A DNA stretch of 64,000 nucleotides from Andrena cerasifolii (lineage: Eukaryota; Arthropoda; Insecta; Hymenoptera; Andrenidae): contig NC_135125.1 of assembly GCF_050908995.1 (NCBI RefSeq), positions 12,115,011 through 12,179,010 of the forward strand, given 5' to 3'. Both the position numbers and the translations under genes were made by a program. Shown here piece by piece: positions 50,401 to 61,522 of the stretch (its first letter is position 1; the number at the start of each line of letters is the position of its first letter). The notes under the pieces are model-generated. The model was given only the letters and a program-made list of their open reading frames with translations, had not been told where the DNA came from and made no database searches.

Positions 50401-51640
50401 TGCTCTTGAAAACCAAAGTTCTGCGCGGTGAAAAAAACAGATTTGCAGTCGAGAACTGTGCCAGCAATGTCTTTTATTTATTACCCTCGAGTATGGTGAA
50501 GGAAAAGCGTGTTTCCCCTCGATACTCGAGCGGTTTCCGGTAAATTAATGTTTTATCGCGAGATTCTCCGACTGCGCGATGGGCGACAGGGAACAGATGT
50601 TCCAGGGGAATGATCGAAACGCGTGAAATCACCAGATCGGTACTCCGTTCGAGAGGAGTGCTCTCTCTGTTCGGGATAGTTGGCGAAAAAGCTGAAACAG
50701 TATTGACAGCGGGAACAGTAAACCTCCAGTCAAAACTATCCAGCGTGGAGCAACCTGCACCGATGCACACGGGTCGGCGGTTCTCAACCACGAATCGAAA
50801 CACTCCGCCAGACACCGGTGGAAACAGGCGCTCCTAGAAAAGCTATCTAGTTCGGGCATCATTTGTTGCACTCGATCGAACGAGATCGGAGTGTCTCGGC
50901 GACTCTGCTACGGTGCGAAGGTGGTCAATGTGGACGGGCTCGCGGGACGGTTGAATGAGAGTCACTGTATTAAAGCAGACGGGTCGCGAGGTTGCCGCAC
51001 CTCGCAAATCTCACTCTTCTATCGACCGGGCAACGTTGCCAACTCCTTTTCCATGCCTTTATCGCCCCTTTCCATGCAGCCCTCCACCACCTCCCTTCCT
51101 CCCTTTTCTGCCCCTCCTCCGTCCTTCTTTGTACCTCCCCGACGGCTCGCCATATTTCTCTCTTTATCCGCACTTCGGGCTACGAACCTTCGGACTTAGA
51201 CCTCTTCTCCTCTCGCCTCGTCTCTCTGTCTTTATTTATTCCCCCACCCCTCCTGCTCCTCCGTGCCCTTTTCTATTCGCCTTTCTCTTTCTCTCTCTCT
51301 CTCTTTCCGTGATCGCCTGTCTCTCACCGTCCCGGCACAGGTCTTCGCCCTACCTCTTTCTGCCCAGCTGTTTAACCTTCCTAGGGCAGATGCCGCGCGG
51401 TTAGGTGCAACGTCACCTTTATCGCACCCCTGGCCGTCCCCTCGGGCCCGCTGCAGCTCCTTCCTCGTTCGTAATTACCCGATAAGGGCAATCCGGCCGC
51501 ACGAAGGGCCCGGCGATCGGCTCGACCTCGATCCCTTCCACCCCGGCAGCGGCTTCTCCTTGGAATCTCGGCCTTTCAGCGTCTCCTGCCGTCTGTTCGC
51601 CCAGCGACTCTGTCCAAGCATGAAAGCGACTGTCAAGACA
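47470..51640. other. GC-rich non-coding DNA with a C/T-rich tract, no gene seen
   Basis: Holds an 11-base G run (49,944-49,954) and a C/T-rich stretch of about 300 bases (51.03-51.33 kb) that ends near a (CT)n run. No exon is supported. An isolated TAGTCCCCTTAA at 48.28 kb resembles the right end of the 19-kb TTAA element but has no partner. Confidence 0.5.
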
Positions 51641-51647
51641 AATTCGA

Positions 51648-52035
51648 TCATATGGTATACTATGACCTTCGAGGCCACACAAGGTTAGGAATGAAAGAAA
51701 GAAACTCAATCTACTGGATAGACAGTTCAATATATTTACTTCATTCCTAACCTTGTGTTTTAAACTGAAATAATTTTTTCTTAAAACTTCAATATCTTCT
51801 CTATAAATACCGTAAAGCTCATCTCCGTCCGTTTACTACTTCCATAGCTATAATCTATTGAAAAAAAGTTAGCACTTAACTTGAAACAGCTGTAAAATCG
51901 ACATTTTTCAAAATTTCGAAAAATCCTTTGAGGTACGTTTAAATATCACCAAAGACTACAAGATATTCAAATTTCAGCAATCTACGAAAACTTACTCCGA
52001 AATCTGTCCGAGTTCGCATGGAATGTCCCATATGA
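51648..52035. repeat. AT-rich island, possible degenerate element
   Basis: The island starts near TCATATGG and ends near CCATATGA, a weak eight-base inverted match, and is far more AT-rich than its flanks. No flanking duplication was found. It contains a perfect hairpin listed separately. It is probably a repeat fragment of unknown type. Confidence 0.3.
51677..51758. repeat. Perfect 18-base inverted repeat (hairpin)
   Basis: ACACAAGGTTAGGAATGA and its exact complement are separated by 46 bases. It could be the ends of a very small insertion or a structured transcript segment. Confidence 0.8.
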
Positions 52036-53039
52036 AACGGATTACCGGCGGTCTCGAGGTCAGCTCGGTCAATAACTTCGTTATACGGGCCAGTTAAAGG
52101 CATTTGCTTCGATTCCGCTGCGCGCCTGGCCAGGCCTTCTTGCCTCTCGTCCCTCGGACGCCATGCGAGCGATTCGAAGGCCCGACGGCGAGAGTATCGC
52201 GCACGAGAGGCAGGCTCTAGCCTCCCGCGGCATCCCGTGGTCGTTGGTGGTAGTGGAGTCGAAAGCTCGGATGGTGGGCGAAATGAAAAAAAAGTGGAGA
52301 GTGCATCGGGTGGCCAGGTCTGGTAGGCACGTTTCCCATCGGGCCCGAGTGTCCTCTTCGAGTTGGTCCCCTCCCGATTCGCGTTGGTCTCGGAGCAGAA
52401 ACGTTATCTCGCACGGATCTCCCCGCGACGTGACTCGCCGTGTATATCAGCGGTAGGTGGAGGTCGAAGGGCAGCGCGGATCTGGGACGATTCCAGCGTG
52501 GACCGCGAAGGGGAGAAGAGAAACCTGGTAGGACATGTCCGTCTCCTCGGGCGTTCGTGGCCGCTACCACGGAAGGATGACAGACCGCGACAGACTATCG
52601 CGGGGACTTTCGAATAGCACGACGCCAGAAAAGAACTTTCCAAGGCGGCAGATAATTATCTCGGAGTGTATCCCGAAGATGCTCGCTCGTTATCCCGTTG
52701 GCACGGTTATTCGACCGATCGTAGATTACGTCTTGGCGCAGCGCGCGTCCACCGGGTATAGAAATCACCAGTTTCGCGTGCCCCGCGCTTTTTTCGGCAC
52801 GAAAAAGTCGCGCTAACGAGCTACCCAAATCGCACAATTCACCAGCAACTATGCGATCGTATCTCGATAATAAAACCGCATTGGTTGCGTGCATTCCTAA
52901 ACCGCGTGCAGAATCTACATATAAATCTAAAGCTTGAACCGTATTTCCCTGCAATCGACTGTCGGATATAGGAATTATGACAGCACGAGCTTGCCAGTGG
53001 GCAAGAGCTTCACAGATGAGGCGTCCTCGAACTGACGCA
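52036..53039. other. GC-rich non-coding DNA, no gene seen
   Basis: Only overlapping chance frames were found. No splice pairs or repeats recognised. Confidence 0.5.
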
Positions 53040-53315
53040 CAGTGGTTCGAGTATACTACATGCTAGCTGGACAAAATTATTTTTTCACGGTATTGGGTTT
53101 ATATGGGGTTGAAATTGTTAGAAACAAACCTGATTCGTATCACAGTTTATTATTTCACTAAAAATATCAATAAAATGAAAATATCCCTAATTCAATAAAG
53201 GAAAAAGAACAAAACGACAGTATTGTACTTTAACTATAATTATCAGTTATAACATTATGTTTATTCCTGTAATTTCTGAGTATTCTGCGGAATTTTAAAA
53301 AAAATCGAGCCACAG
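53040..53315. mobile_element. Possible small hAT-like miniature element
   Basis: An AT-rich island is bounded by CAGTGGTTCGA and TCGAGCCACAG, which match as inverted repeats at 9 of 11 positions. The neighbouring eight bases, CTGACGCA and TTGACAGA, agree at five positions only, so a decayed 8-bp duplication is possible but unproven. No protein is encoded. Confidence 0.35.
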
Positions 53316-54568
53316 TTGACAGAAGTGTGATCGAGAAAATCACTCGATCCCTTTTTGTCAATTCTCAGAAAAGTAACCCTTTTCCCGAGCAAAGATGTGC
53401 ACGCGTGTGCGCGAGGAGGGTTTCATTATCGAGCGCCGCAGTGCGCCTCTTCCACCATTATTTTGACACTTGGCGGAATAAAAATCCGCGAGAGCTCGGC
53501 AAGTTGGCCCGTAAAAAGCACGTCTCGAGGCTTTAAAATTTAAATCCCCCGGCCTCCGCTTTTCTCCGTGAATCAACTCGGCTCGAAACCCCTCCCCCGG
53601 CACCCCGGCTTCGTTTTGCGCGCCTATCGACGACGCGGGAAGCACAGGTGCCGAAGGAACTCGCGGCGAAGAAAATTCGATACGATCTCTATTCGCGACG
53701 CGTCTCTCTTGCGAGCCCCAAGGATTTCCATCGAATCGCCCAGCTCGCGAGAGCTTCGCAACCCTCCCCGAAATTGAAGGAGACCCACGAGCCGCGCAGA
53801 CTCTGCAGAATTAGTGCTTCGAGCCACGAAATTCACGGTTCGGTTAACGGTCGTAAGCAAATTTGAACAGTCTCGAAGATGGAAATAGGGGAAAAGGCCG
53901 GGGAAGAATCTTCTCAGCTTTCCTGCTCGTCGGAGGCGCGAGACGTTTTAGGGACAAGCTGCCCTAGCCCGAAATCCAAGTAGCATCGCGTGGGCGGTGG
54001 TTTCGCCAGAAAGTGGAGAATGGTCGACGGACCGTCATCATCGACGGGTTTACCTACAGCGAAGCGGACACCCCTCCGGTCGACGCAGCCAGACGGGATT
54101 ATGTCGTGTAATGAAGATTAATCTCGTCTAGTAAGCACCGGCCATTCCTGTATTCATAAATCAATCGCATCCGTCCGATTATCATTCAGATCTGACTGGA
54201 TCCGACTGGATCCTCCTCGACGGTGAGCAGTGAGGCCCTGGCTACACGCGTCGCTGCATGGGATCGACAAATCGAGCATGGTCCACGTTCGCACAGAGAG
54301 AGAGTCGAATTATCCACAATAGATGCGACGAAGAGTGGTCAGCTCGAACAAATGACGATTCTAGTCGTGCTCGTTCGTTTGCGTCCCCGTGCTTGGAAAT
54401 CCCGAACCGCGCCGGAATTATTCGTAATCCGACGTCTGCCACACCTCATGCTGGCTAATTGTCCCCAACTACGAAATTGACGCGCTGCTGGGGGTCTGTG
54501 TACCTCTTTGAACACCGGTGCCGCTTGGCGGGGAAAATATTTGAAGTCCTCCGCGCTTGAAATCTGAG
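53316..54568. other. GC-rich non-coding DNA, no gene seen
   Basis: No supported exon or element. A small duplication of TGACTGGATCC occurs near 54.19 kb. Confidence 0.5.
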
Positions 54569-54572
54569 TTAA

Positions 54573-55295
54573 GGGGGTATACCCGTTTGAACCCTCGGAA
54601 AATGTGTACATTTTGTGGATTTTTCTTTACAACTCAACGGCTTGATGGAGATTTCCCGTTTTTTTACTATCTTTACATAGTATTATGAACTACTTAAAAA
54701 AAAAGTTTCAGTTGAAAAACTATTGTTTTTTGGAAGTTATGCATACATATCCGAAAGTCCCTCAATTTTTGGCGGCTAAACGGTGGGCCTGAAAACAGCT
54801 GTATGTCGTGTCTGAAATGAAAAACAATAAAATCTTCTTACAAAGTATGTCAATAGCTATCGTCCAACGTGGCCGATTTTGAAAATTTTGAAAAATAAAG
54901 AAATGGTGAGAGATCAAAAGTAAAGTTACATTTTTCTAAGAGAAAAGGACACATTTTTTCTTTACAAATAATAAACAGGGAATCGGAATTAAAAAAGCCC
55001 TCGTTGGACGATGTGGTATCTTATTACGATCCTGCATGCAAAATTGGAAGTGATTTGGTCGAACGTAGCGTGAGTTTTTAGGCCCACCGTTTAGCCGTCT
55101 AAAATCGAGAGACTTTCGGATATGTATGCATAACTTCCGAAAAACAATAGTTTTTTAACTGAATTTTTTTTTTTAAGTAGTTCATAATACTGTGTTAAGA
55201 TAGTAAAAAAACGAGAAATCTTCATCAAGCCGTTGACTTGTAAAAAAATCCACAAAATGTACACATTTTCCGAGGGTTCAAACGGGTATACCTCC
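54573..55295. mobile_element. TTAA-flanked fold-back element (723 bp), left of a tandem pair
   Basis: TTAA lies at both sides (54,569-54,572 and 55,296-55,299). Ends begin GG(G/A)GGTATACCCGTTTGAA, and inverted arms of about 222 bases cover most of the element, including blocks such as GTACATTTTGTGGA, AACGGCTTGATG, GTTATGCATACATATCCGAA and GGCTAAACGGTGGGCCT. The central spacer is about 280 bases. No protein is encoded. The TTAA target places it with piggyBac- or Kolobok-type elements. The right TTAA is shared with the next element. Confidence 0.9.
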
Positions 55296-55299
55296 TTAA

Positions 55300-55888
55300 A
55301 GGGATAGTGGACTATTAGTCGCGTAAAATCGTTAGTTTCTTTGACGCTAAGTTACTTTGATACCAAATAATCGTTATAGTCGTGCTTTTCACAATCTATT
55401 GGAGGCACGTTGCGAGTAATTACCAAAAAAAAATATCATCGAAATGTATAAAATTGTCGAAGTTATTAATCGTTGAAGATAGTCCTGTACGGCGCGCCGC
55501 TGCAGGTGGTGTAGATCGATTCAGGTGAACCAATCATCTGAAAGTAAAATGCTTCGAGGTGATTACTCTATACACCAATATCTACAGAGTGGAAACTTGC
55601 CGATGAATTTGAACAAAAATTGTGGAAGTTACACACGAACTAATTTTTTTCCCGATTACACCGTTTCTGAAAATGGTGTTTCGAGAAAACCGGCTTCAAA
55701 GTTAAGTCCGCTATGCAATGACCGCTCTGCGAGGTCGTTACTCTCGGTGCATTCAATTACGTTCGCTGCTTCAACAATTATTTAAATTTCTTTATGAAAT
55801 TTTGCTTAAAATGTTCATAAAGGATAAGACTTTCAAAAAATCAGTAAACAAAATCGATTTTCTGAAGCTGAAATAGCCCACTACTCTC
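55300..55888 (+). mobile_element. TTAA-flanked element (589 bp), right of a tandem pair
   Basis: TTAA flanks it at 55,296-55,299 (shared with its left neighbour) and 55,889-55,892. Ends carry an inverted TAGTGG(A/G)CTATT. Its sequence is clearly related to the element at 62,500-63,101 in reverse orientation. Shared stretches include AAAATCGTTAGTTTCTTTGA at one end and a block that translates in both copies to NLPMNLNKNCGSYT. Relative to that copy it has about 66 extra bases at 55,472-55,537. The shared peptide block is not recognised as a transposase and may be coincidental to shared ancestry. Confidence 0.85.
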
Positions 55889-55892
55889 TTAA

Positions 55893-58800
55893 AAGGAGAG
55901 TCTCTGGTAGTGCGTTGAATACGCGCAAAAATCTAGGAGCGTATCCAAGGTCGGGTAAATCCCTGAGACGACTACATGTTCGTGGCTCGTGATTGCTCAA
56001 GGAAACGCTTACCTGCGGCGAATCTTATCGCCCCTGACAGATAAAACACGATACGCTCATTAGTTTGATAGTCGTTTATCAGGAACGTTTATTGCTCCTT
56101 CTCGCCGCTCGTCCCCATTGGGCATGATCGCGGCGGCAAACAGCCCGAGGATAACCGCTCTCTCGGATTCGGAAAACTCGGCGTGGACGAAAACGCTGCT
56201 CCGAGGGCGGGCGAGCGGTTCGTTATCGTCGGCTGTTATTCACAGTTATGTGGCTTATGATAATGAACGAGACGAATATTCCTGCGGATTCCCTTTGCAG
56301 GCAGAGGACCACGGCCACTTAACTGATTTGAACGAGATAGCTCTTGTGGAACGACCTCTCGGCCTATCCCCGTTCCAACGCAGCGCGGAGATATTTCACC
56401 GAGCGTTACCATTTTTTAATCCGCCGTCCTTCGAGCCCGTGTCTCTCGCTACGGTGGGAAGAGGAGAGTCGCCGAATGGTTGGTACTTTTCATCGACAGC
56501 TTCGGAGCCGCGTGGCTGCACGTGAAATACCAAATGTAAAATAGGTAACCGTCGTTAAAGCCGGGGACTTCAAAAGACAATGGGCTCGTTTTAATCCCTG
56601 ACAACCGGGAATCGATCGCTGAATATCAAAAGGATCGTCGGGGGGTAATGAAAGCGAGGCTGAAGAAATATTGGCGTATATTCAGGGAGAAAGACGCGGG
56701 TTGCGACTCAAAGGGGCCCACGTGTCCCTTTTCCAATAGATTCGAGACTTTCCCTCCGCTATGCAGCAGCAATAACAGAATAATGTCCGATTCGATGAAA
56801 TAGTGGTACCGTAGGGTACAATCCCCAGCCTCTTTGTCATTTTCTATCACGGTTCGTGGAAAACATGGAAATCCTCTGTCTTGGATGCTCCTATCGATCC
56901 CATCAATCACCGTGCTTATCCGTCCCAATTTTTCATCGATCAAACTCGAAGCGAAATAAAAAAATCAACGCGCAGTCCATTCAGAATTCAATAACCTCGC
57001 GTGCATGCACGCCGCGACGCAAGTCTCGCTTGTCAGCGCAGCGTTACAGGTGTAGCGCGCTTATTAATAACCGTCATCATTTACCCATCAATATTTAATC
57101 AAGTTAATTAATGTTTACCAGTCGCGGGCCGTACGCAAACAGCGACGAATGCCAGGTGCGACGGCGCGTGTTTGTAAATCGTCTGTATCGGGAATCGGAG
57201 GGCTCGTGGCCTCGTATGAATTTCAACGAACAATGGATATCGAGGGAGGAGCGGATTAAAGGGAATCTTCGGTTAAACGGGCCAAATAAGTGCGAACTAA
57301 ATGGGCTGGGGATGGCGATCGGTTGGAGGAGAGGGAGAAAACAGGACCAGATGGAAATGGTGGCATTCCCTCCTCAACCCAATGACCGCGAACACTCCGG
57401 TCCATTTAATATGATAATCGACGATGCGCGAACGCGAGATCTAGAGAGGCTGGACGTGTCCTGAGAGCGTGGAAACCGGTCCGCTATCCTTGGGACGAGC
57501 CGCGGACGCCGTTGCTGAATGCAAAGAGAGCTAGGAAACAGATGGGCAGGGATTTGTCGCCGGAAAATTACCGCGATGCACCACCGCAGCGGTGGCTGCG
57601 CCGCGCTCGTAAATTTCCTTTCCGACCGATCCAACGATTCGGCTGCGACGCACACGCCGCACGCCGCAACACCCTGCGTTATGACGGTGCTCCTTTACTC
57701 GGGGCATCTAAGTTATGGGGATGTCGGGGCACGATCGATTAAATCCGTCCAGTTCCCCTTGCCGGGGCAATTTCGAATTCCTCGGGCGGACGTTTCGATG
57801 GATCTTGCGCACATGCTGGCGGCTTCTTCGAACTTTGCGGCTCGGTTCTTCGGTGGCAGGGAGATCGAGATTGAACGAGACCAGTATCAGAGGTCTATCG
57901 AACGCCGAGGATCTAGCACGGCTAGCTGACCCCCGAAATCGTGGCTCGCGTGTGCTCGCTCGTTAATCGTCGAGCCTGTACTACGGTCTACGGTCGATTA
58001 AATCCGCTGGCGGCGTGACAATTAAAAAATTTATGATCTTTATTTTCTAATTACGCCCGGGCGGCGGGTGCGCGAAACGCTCTCGGCCGTCGTGTATATC
58101 TTCGTTCGTTTTAACACCGCCACCGTGATACCGGGGCGCACAGGCGCTCGTTAATTAGGAAGTTAATTCCCGACGACGACGTTAACGCGCGCCCCTCCAC
58201 CCCTCGCATATTAATTACGGGCCGAGGAGTTGCAACAATCGTAATCCCGCGCGCCACTCACCTTGGCATTTGTCTCGAAATGGATACGCGCGTGTCGAAC
58301 AATGGCCGTCGCTAATAAGTCGCCAGGTAATAAGTAATAAACGCTGGCTGGGTACCTCGGGACGCTTGGGCTTTCGTCATTCCTCGCGTTAACACCTCGC
58401 TGCTCGCTCGCGTGCTCCTATGTGCTTCAATTCGTAAAAGGTGGTAACGTTCGAGGCGCAGACACGGTAGTCGGTCGCGGCGCTATATTTTCTCAGGGAT
58501 TAAAGGAAGCCTTTCACGGTAATATCAGTAGCCCTTTTATAAGCAATCACTCCGCTGCTTGGAGACCTAACGACAAGCGCTACGCATTATCGATCAGTCA
58601 TTTCAAATTACACTCGCGCTTCGGCCGCCGCAGCGGTCCTCCAGCCAATCCTATAAACAGTGCGAGCCGAGGCCCTTATCTGCTAGCCTAAACAGACTAC
58701 AGAGCGCCAAAGCTCAGGCCATGACCACTGTGTCTGGACCCTTTCATACTTCATCCTTCGCTATGCCCGTTATCTTATCGATCAGCGACTATTCCAGTGA

Positions 58801-60196
58801 ACGTATGTGTCCTTGCTGCACGTTAACATAGCGCCGTGTTTCTTCATGAAAAACAATCGAAAGCCATTCACACAATAGCCTCCTCTCGCCGCTGACATTG
58901 AGATTGGCACGACGCGAGGATGCTACATTGTCCGTGGCAGCGATCGCAAGACATAATTGCCGTCGATCATCATTAAAAATAAATAGTTAGAATGGAGGTA
59001 AAAGGAGAACGGGCACGGTGCGCTCTCGTCCGCTCGAGCGACGACAAACGGCGTGTTTTCACGTGCAGAAATTCGCCGAGCACCGGTGGGTCCTGTCCAT
59101 CTGTCTGTCAGAATTTATACGAAAATTAGGCTAATACGTTCGGCACCCAAATTGCTGGGCCCCGTGTCGGTCCCGAGACGACGGCGCCCGTTATTTTTTA
59201 ATCGGCGCTCGTTGCGCCCGCTTACAAATCGTCCGATTACGTCGGCGTCGCGAGGAAGCTTCTCGTGGTTGCGACACCTCGTAAATCGCCCGGATCGCCT
59301 CGAACAGGCTTCTCTGATTTTTTGTTTCTTTTTGGTTTTGGCTCCTTTGGCTCTCGCACGAAAATTCGCTTGCATAATTTGTTTTGCAGGCTGGCGGGCT
59401 GCGCGCGCGAGCGAGTTGCGAAACGGCGCGGGGAGTAAAAAAAAAAAAAAAGAAAAAAGAGATGGGCGGAAAAGAGAGGAGCGAGAGACAGAAGGAAAAG
59501 AAGAAGCGTGGAGGAATCCATTCTCGAAGAAACGCGGTCACGGTGCTGTAGGACAATAGTTCGTTACGGGCGGAGGGAGCGGGCGAAAAAGGGGAAGAGG
59601 TTTGGTTGTGTAGCAGGGCGCGGGAGAGGGAGAGCAAACGAAGCGGCTCTTTTTCGCCTGCTGGCCGCCATGTTGGAAACGTTCTCCCTCGGCGGTCGCT
59701 TACAAGGGCGTGGGCGTGCAAACCCAGGGAATTTAATACTCTCGAAATGTCAAACGTCGAAGATAAAATGTCGCCGGGAACACGGTCGAGGCGGATTTTT
59801 TCTCCTTCGCCCTCTTTCCTGCCCCGTTTTATGGGCCCGCTACTCGCCTCGCGTTTCCAGTTACAAATCCGCGCGACGCCCGCACCGCCCGCCCCTCCCG
59901 CGGAAACCCGTGGAAGAAGTGGTGCGCGCGAAATTTTCATTTCGAATAATCCTCGACAGGAGCATCGAGTGTATAATTCGCTCGGGGGTGGGCCACCGGT
60001 TATCGCTGATTCCCTTGTTCAATCGTTGGAGCCATTAACGAAATAATCGCGGAGCCGCGATACGCGATAAACATCGTCGAAAATCAGCGGCAGCTAATCG
60101 ATCGCGCAATTAAACGGTGCAGGAGTGCACGTGCAGTCGGGACTGCTTGTTGGCAATATTTCTGTGGCGCCGACTCGATTAACGATAATTCCGATT
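55893..60196. other. GC-rich non-coding DNA, no gene supported
   Basis: A frame of about 250 codons on the minus strand (59,191-59,940) overlaps + frames and includes low-complexity Phe and Ser runs from the A-rich tract, so it is not called. An acceptor-like TTTTGCAG ends at 59,389 without a partner donor. A minus-strand donor-like AAG|gtgagt lies at about 58,258 without supporting exon evidence. Confidence 0.5.
59437..59451. repeat. A15 run within an 80-base purine tract
   Basis: Fifteen consecutive A bases open a purine-rich stretch running to about 59,515. No target duplication was found that would mark it as the tail of a retroposed copy. Confidence 0.9.
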
Positions 60197-60200
60197 TTAA

Positions 60201-60333
60201 CCTTTAGAAGGCTGGGATTTTTTCATTGAAATTGTAAATTTTGTTAGTTAAAATGTATGCATATATGCCACCAAAAATGGTCGGCATATTCTTAGGTGGC
60301 CAATAGAGTGGTCAGAGCCCGACCCTCTAAAGG
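60201..60333. mobile_element. Very small TTAA-flanked element (133 bp), left of a tandem pair
   Basis: CCTTTAGA(A/G)GG forms inverted ends next to TTAA on both sides (60,197-60,200 and 60,334-60,337). The CC start is closer to classical piggyBac ends than the G-starting elements in this window. The right TTAA is shared with the following element. Confidence 0.7.
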
Positions 60334-60337
60334 TTAA

Positions 60338-61019
60338 GGGTTACCCTCAAAATTTTCGTAAATTGGTTTTCAGGATGTTTGCATATTCCGCTAGCTACAT
60401 CTTTTCTACGCATTTTAAGCGCAACCGGGCCCCGAAATTCTAAAAAATGAAGGAGTTACAGTAAAAAATGTACGAGCCTGTCCAACTTTAAACGCGATTT
60501 CCCAGAAACTATGTTTTCCAAAACGGTGAACATAAAATCTCGGAAACCGCTCGAACGATTTGAATGTAAATTTACAGGGAGCTGCAGGGAACTATTCCCC
60601 TCCATGTTTTGGGTGCACATTTTCAATATAAATTCTTAAAAATAAAGATAAATATTTTTCCTACAAAAAAGGAAAAATCAGAAACATCAACATAAAAATT
60701 GTATTAATTTGTTTAACCAAATTTTGCTTACTGCACAAGATGGATACTGTCTTACAGATTATAAAAATGCCTTTACTTTGTGTTTTAAGTAATTCACCTG
60801 TCCGGAATCGTGTTCACCATCAAACGGTGCCTCGCGTACACGCTCTCACATTTATATGTATAACTTTTTTCCCTATAAATATATTTAAAATTTTCTTTTT
60901 GCGCATTAAAGTCAACGAAATGACGCTTAAAAAGTGAAACAAAAATTATCTCTATATTCATTTATTACTTCAGAATGTGCGTTTGAAGAAGTTTGGGCTG
61001 TTGAGCGTAACCTACCCCC
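60338..61019. mobile_element. TTAA-flanked element (682 bp), right of a tandem pair
   Basis: TTAA lies at 60,334-60,337 (shared) and 61,020-61,023. The left end reads GGGTTACCCTCAA and the right end, reversed, reads GGGGGTAGGTTACGCTCAA. The inverted match is therefore GTTAC(C/G)CTCAA, with six or seven extra bases at the right terminus. The interior is AT-rich with no transposase frame. Boundaries depend mainly on the TTAA positions. Confidence 0.65.
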
Positions 61020-61023
61020 TTAA

Positions 61024-61474
61024 TCAGAATTCGTACGAAGGGCTGCCGTTCGTGGACGAATATTCGCGAGCGGTCCCGAACGATCTCGAGCGCCGCGGGA
61101 CCTCGCAAACGGCGAGCGCTTTTTCGAGCGATTCCCAGGGAACTCGATCTCGTGCATCCAGCAGAACGAACGTCAGAGCGCGACAAAAACGTCGAGCCGG
61201 AGGCCGCTGTCCTCGTGAAACCGCAGAGCTGGACTCACGTGTTCCGGTTAACGTGTCCCGCATATGTTCGCCCCTGAAAGAAATCAACGCGTGGAAGCAC
61301 TGTAGACGTTCGATCGTGTTCGATTGCACTCGAGTTCCCAGCGACGGATCTCGCCGTCGAAACGAAACGGGCACTCGAAAGGCACACGCGCGATTTCACG
61401 TTTGAGACGTATCGATGCTCGCTCGCCGCAACTCTACCAGGCAATTAACAAAACGTTTCTGTTCTTTGTTCCAG
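61024..61474. other. Non-coding DNA upstream of a candidate microexon
   Basis: GC-rich at first, then a pyrimidine tract from about 61,456 to 61,473. No independent gene seen. Confidence 0.5.
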
Positions 61475-61480
61475 GTAAGC
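61445..61480 (+). other. Juxtaposed 3'/5' splice sites (candidate ratchet point)
   Basis: TTAAC (branch-like) lies about 25 bases before a pyrimidine tract ending GTTCCAG at 61,474, immediately followed by the donor GTAAGC. The spacing and order match established recursive splice sites (pyrimidine tract, CAG, GTAAG). It has the same strand and layout as the site at 26,950. Confidence 0.55.
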
Positions 61481-61516
61481 CAGGCCGAGGTACATTCGCG
61501 TCACGATCCTTTATTC
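61475..61516 (+). CDS. Candidate 42-nt microexon of an unidentified gene
   Basis: The segment begins directly after TTCCAG and ends TTC before gtaagt, a near-perfect donor. Its length is divisible by three. Read from the first base it gives VSQAEVHSRHDPLF; the next frame is also open (ending ...GTFASRSFI), while the third starts with a stop. The exon begins with a donor consensus, so after inclusion it could be removed again, as with Ubx microexons in Drosophila. Alternatively the downstream donor merely helps the cell recognise a zero-length ratchet site. No protein was recognised. Confidence 0.4.
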
Positions 61517-61522
61517 GTAAGT

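Noticed and set aside
56000..56020. Minus-strand CAG|gtaagc considered as a ratchet point
   Set aside because: The preceding minus-strand sequence lacks a pyrimidine tract.
58240..58275. Minus-strand donor-like AAG|gtgagt
   Set aside because: No open minus-strand exon with an acceptor could be found beside it.
59191..59940. 249-codon open frame on the minus strand
   Set aside because: Includes a Phe run from the A15 tract and Ser-rich low complexity; looks like chance read-through.
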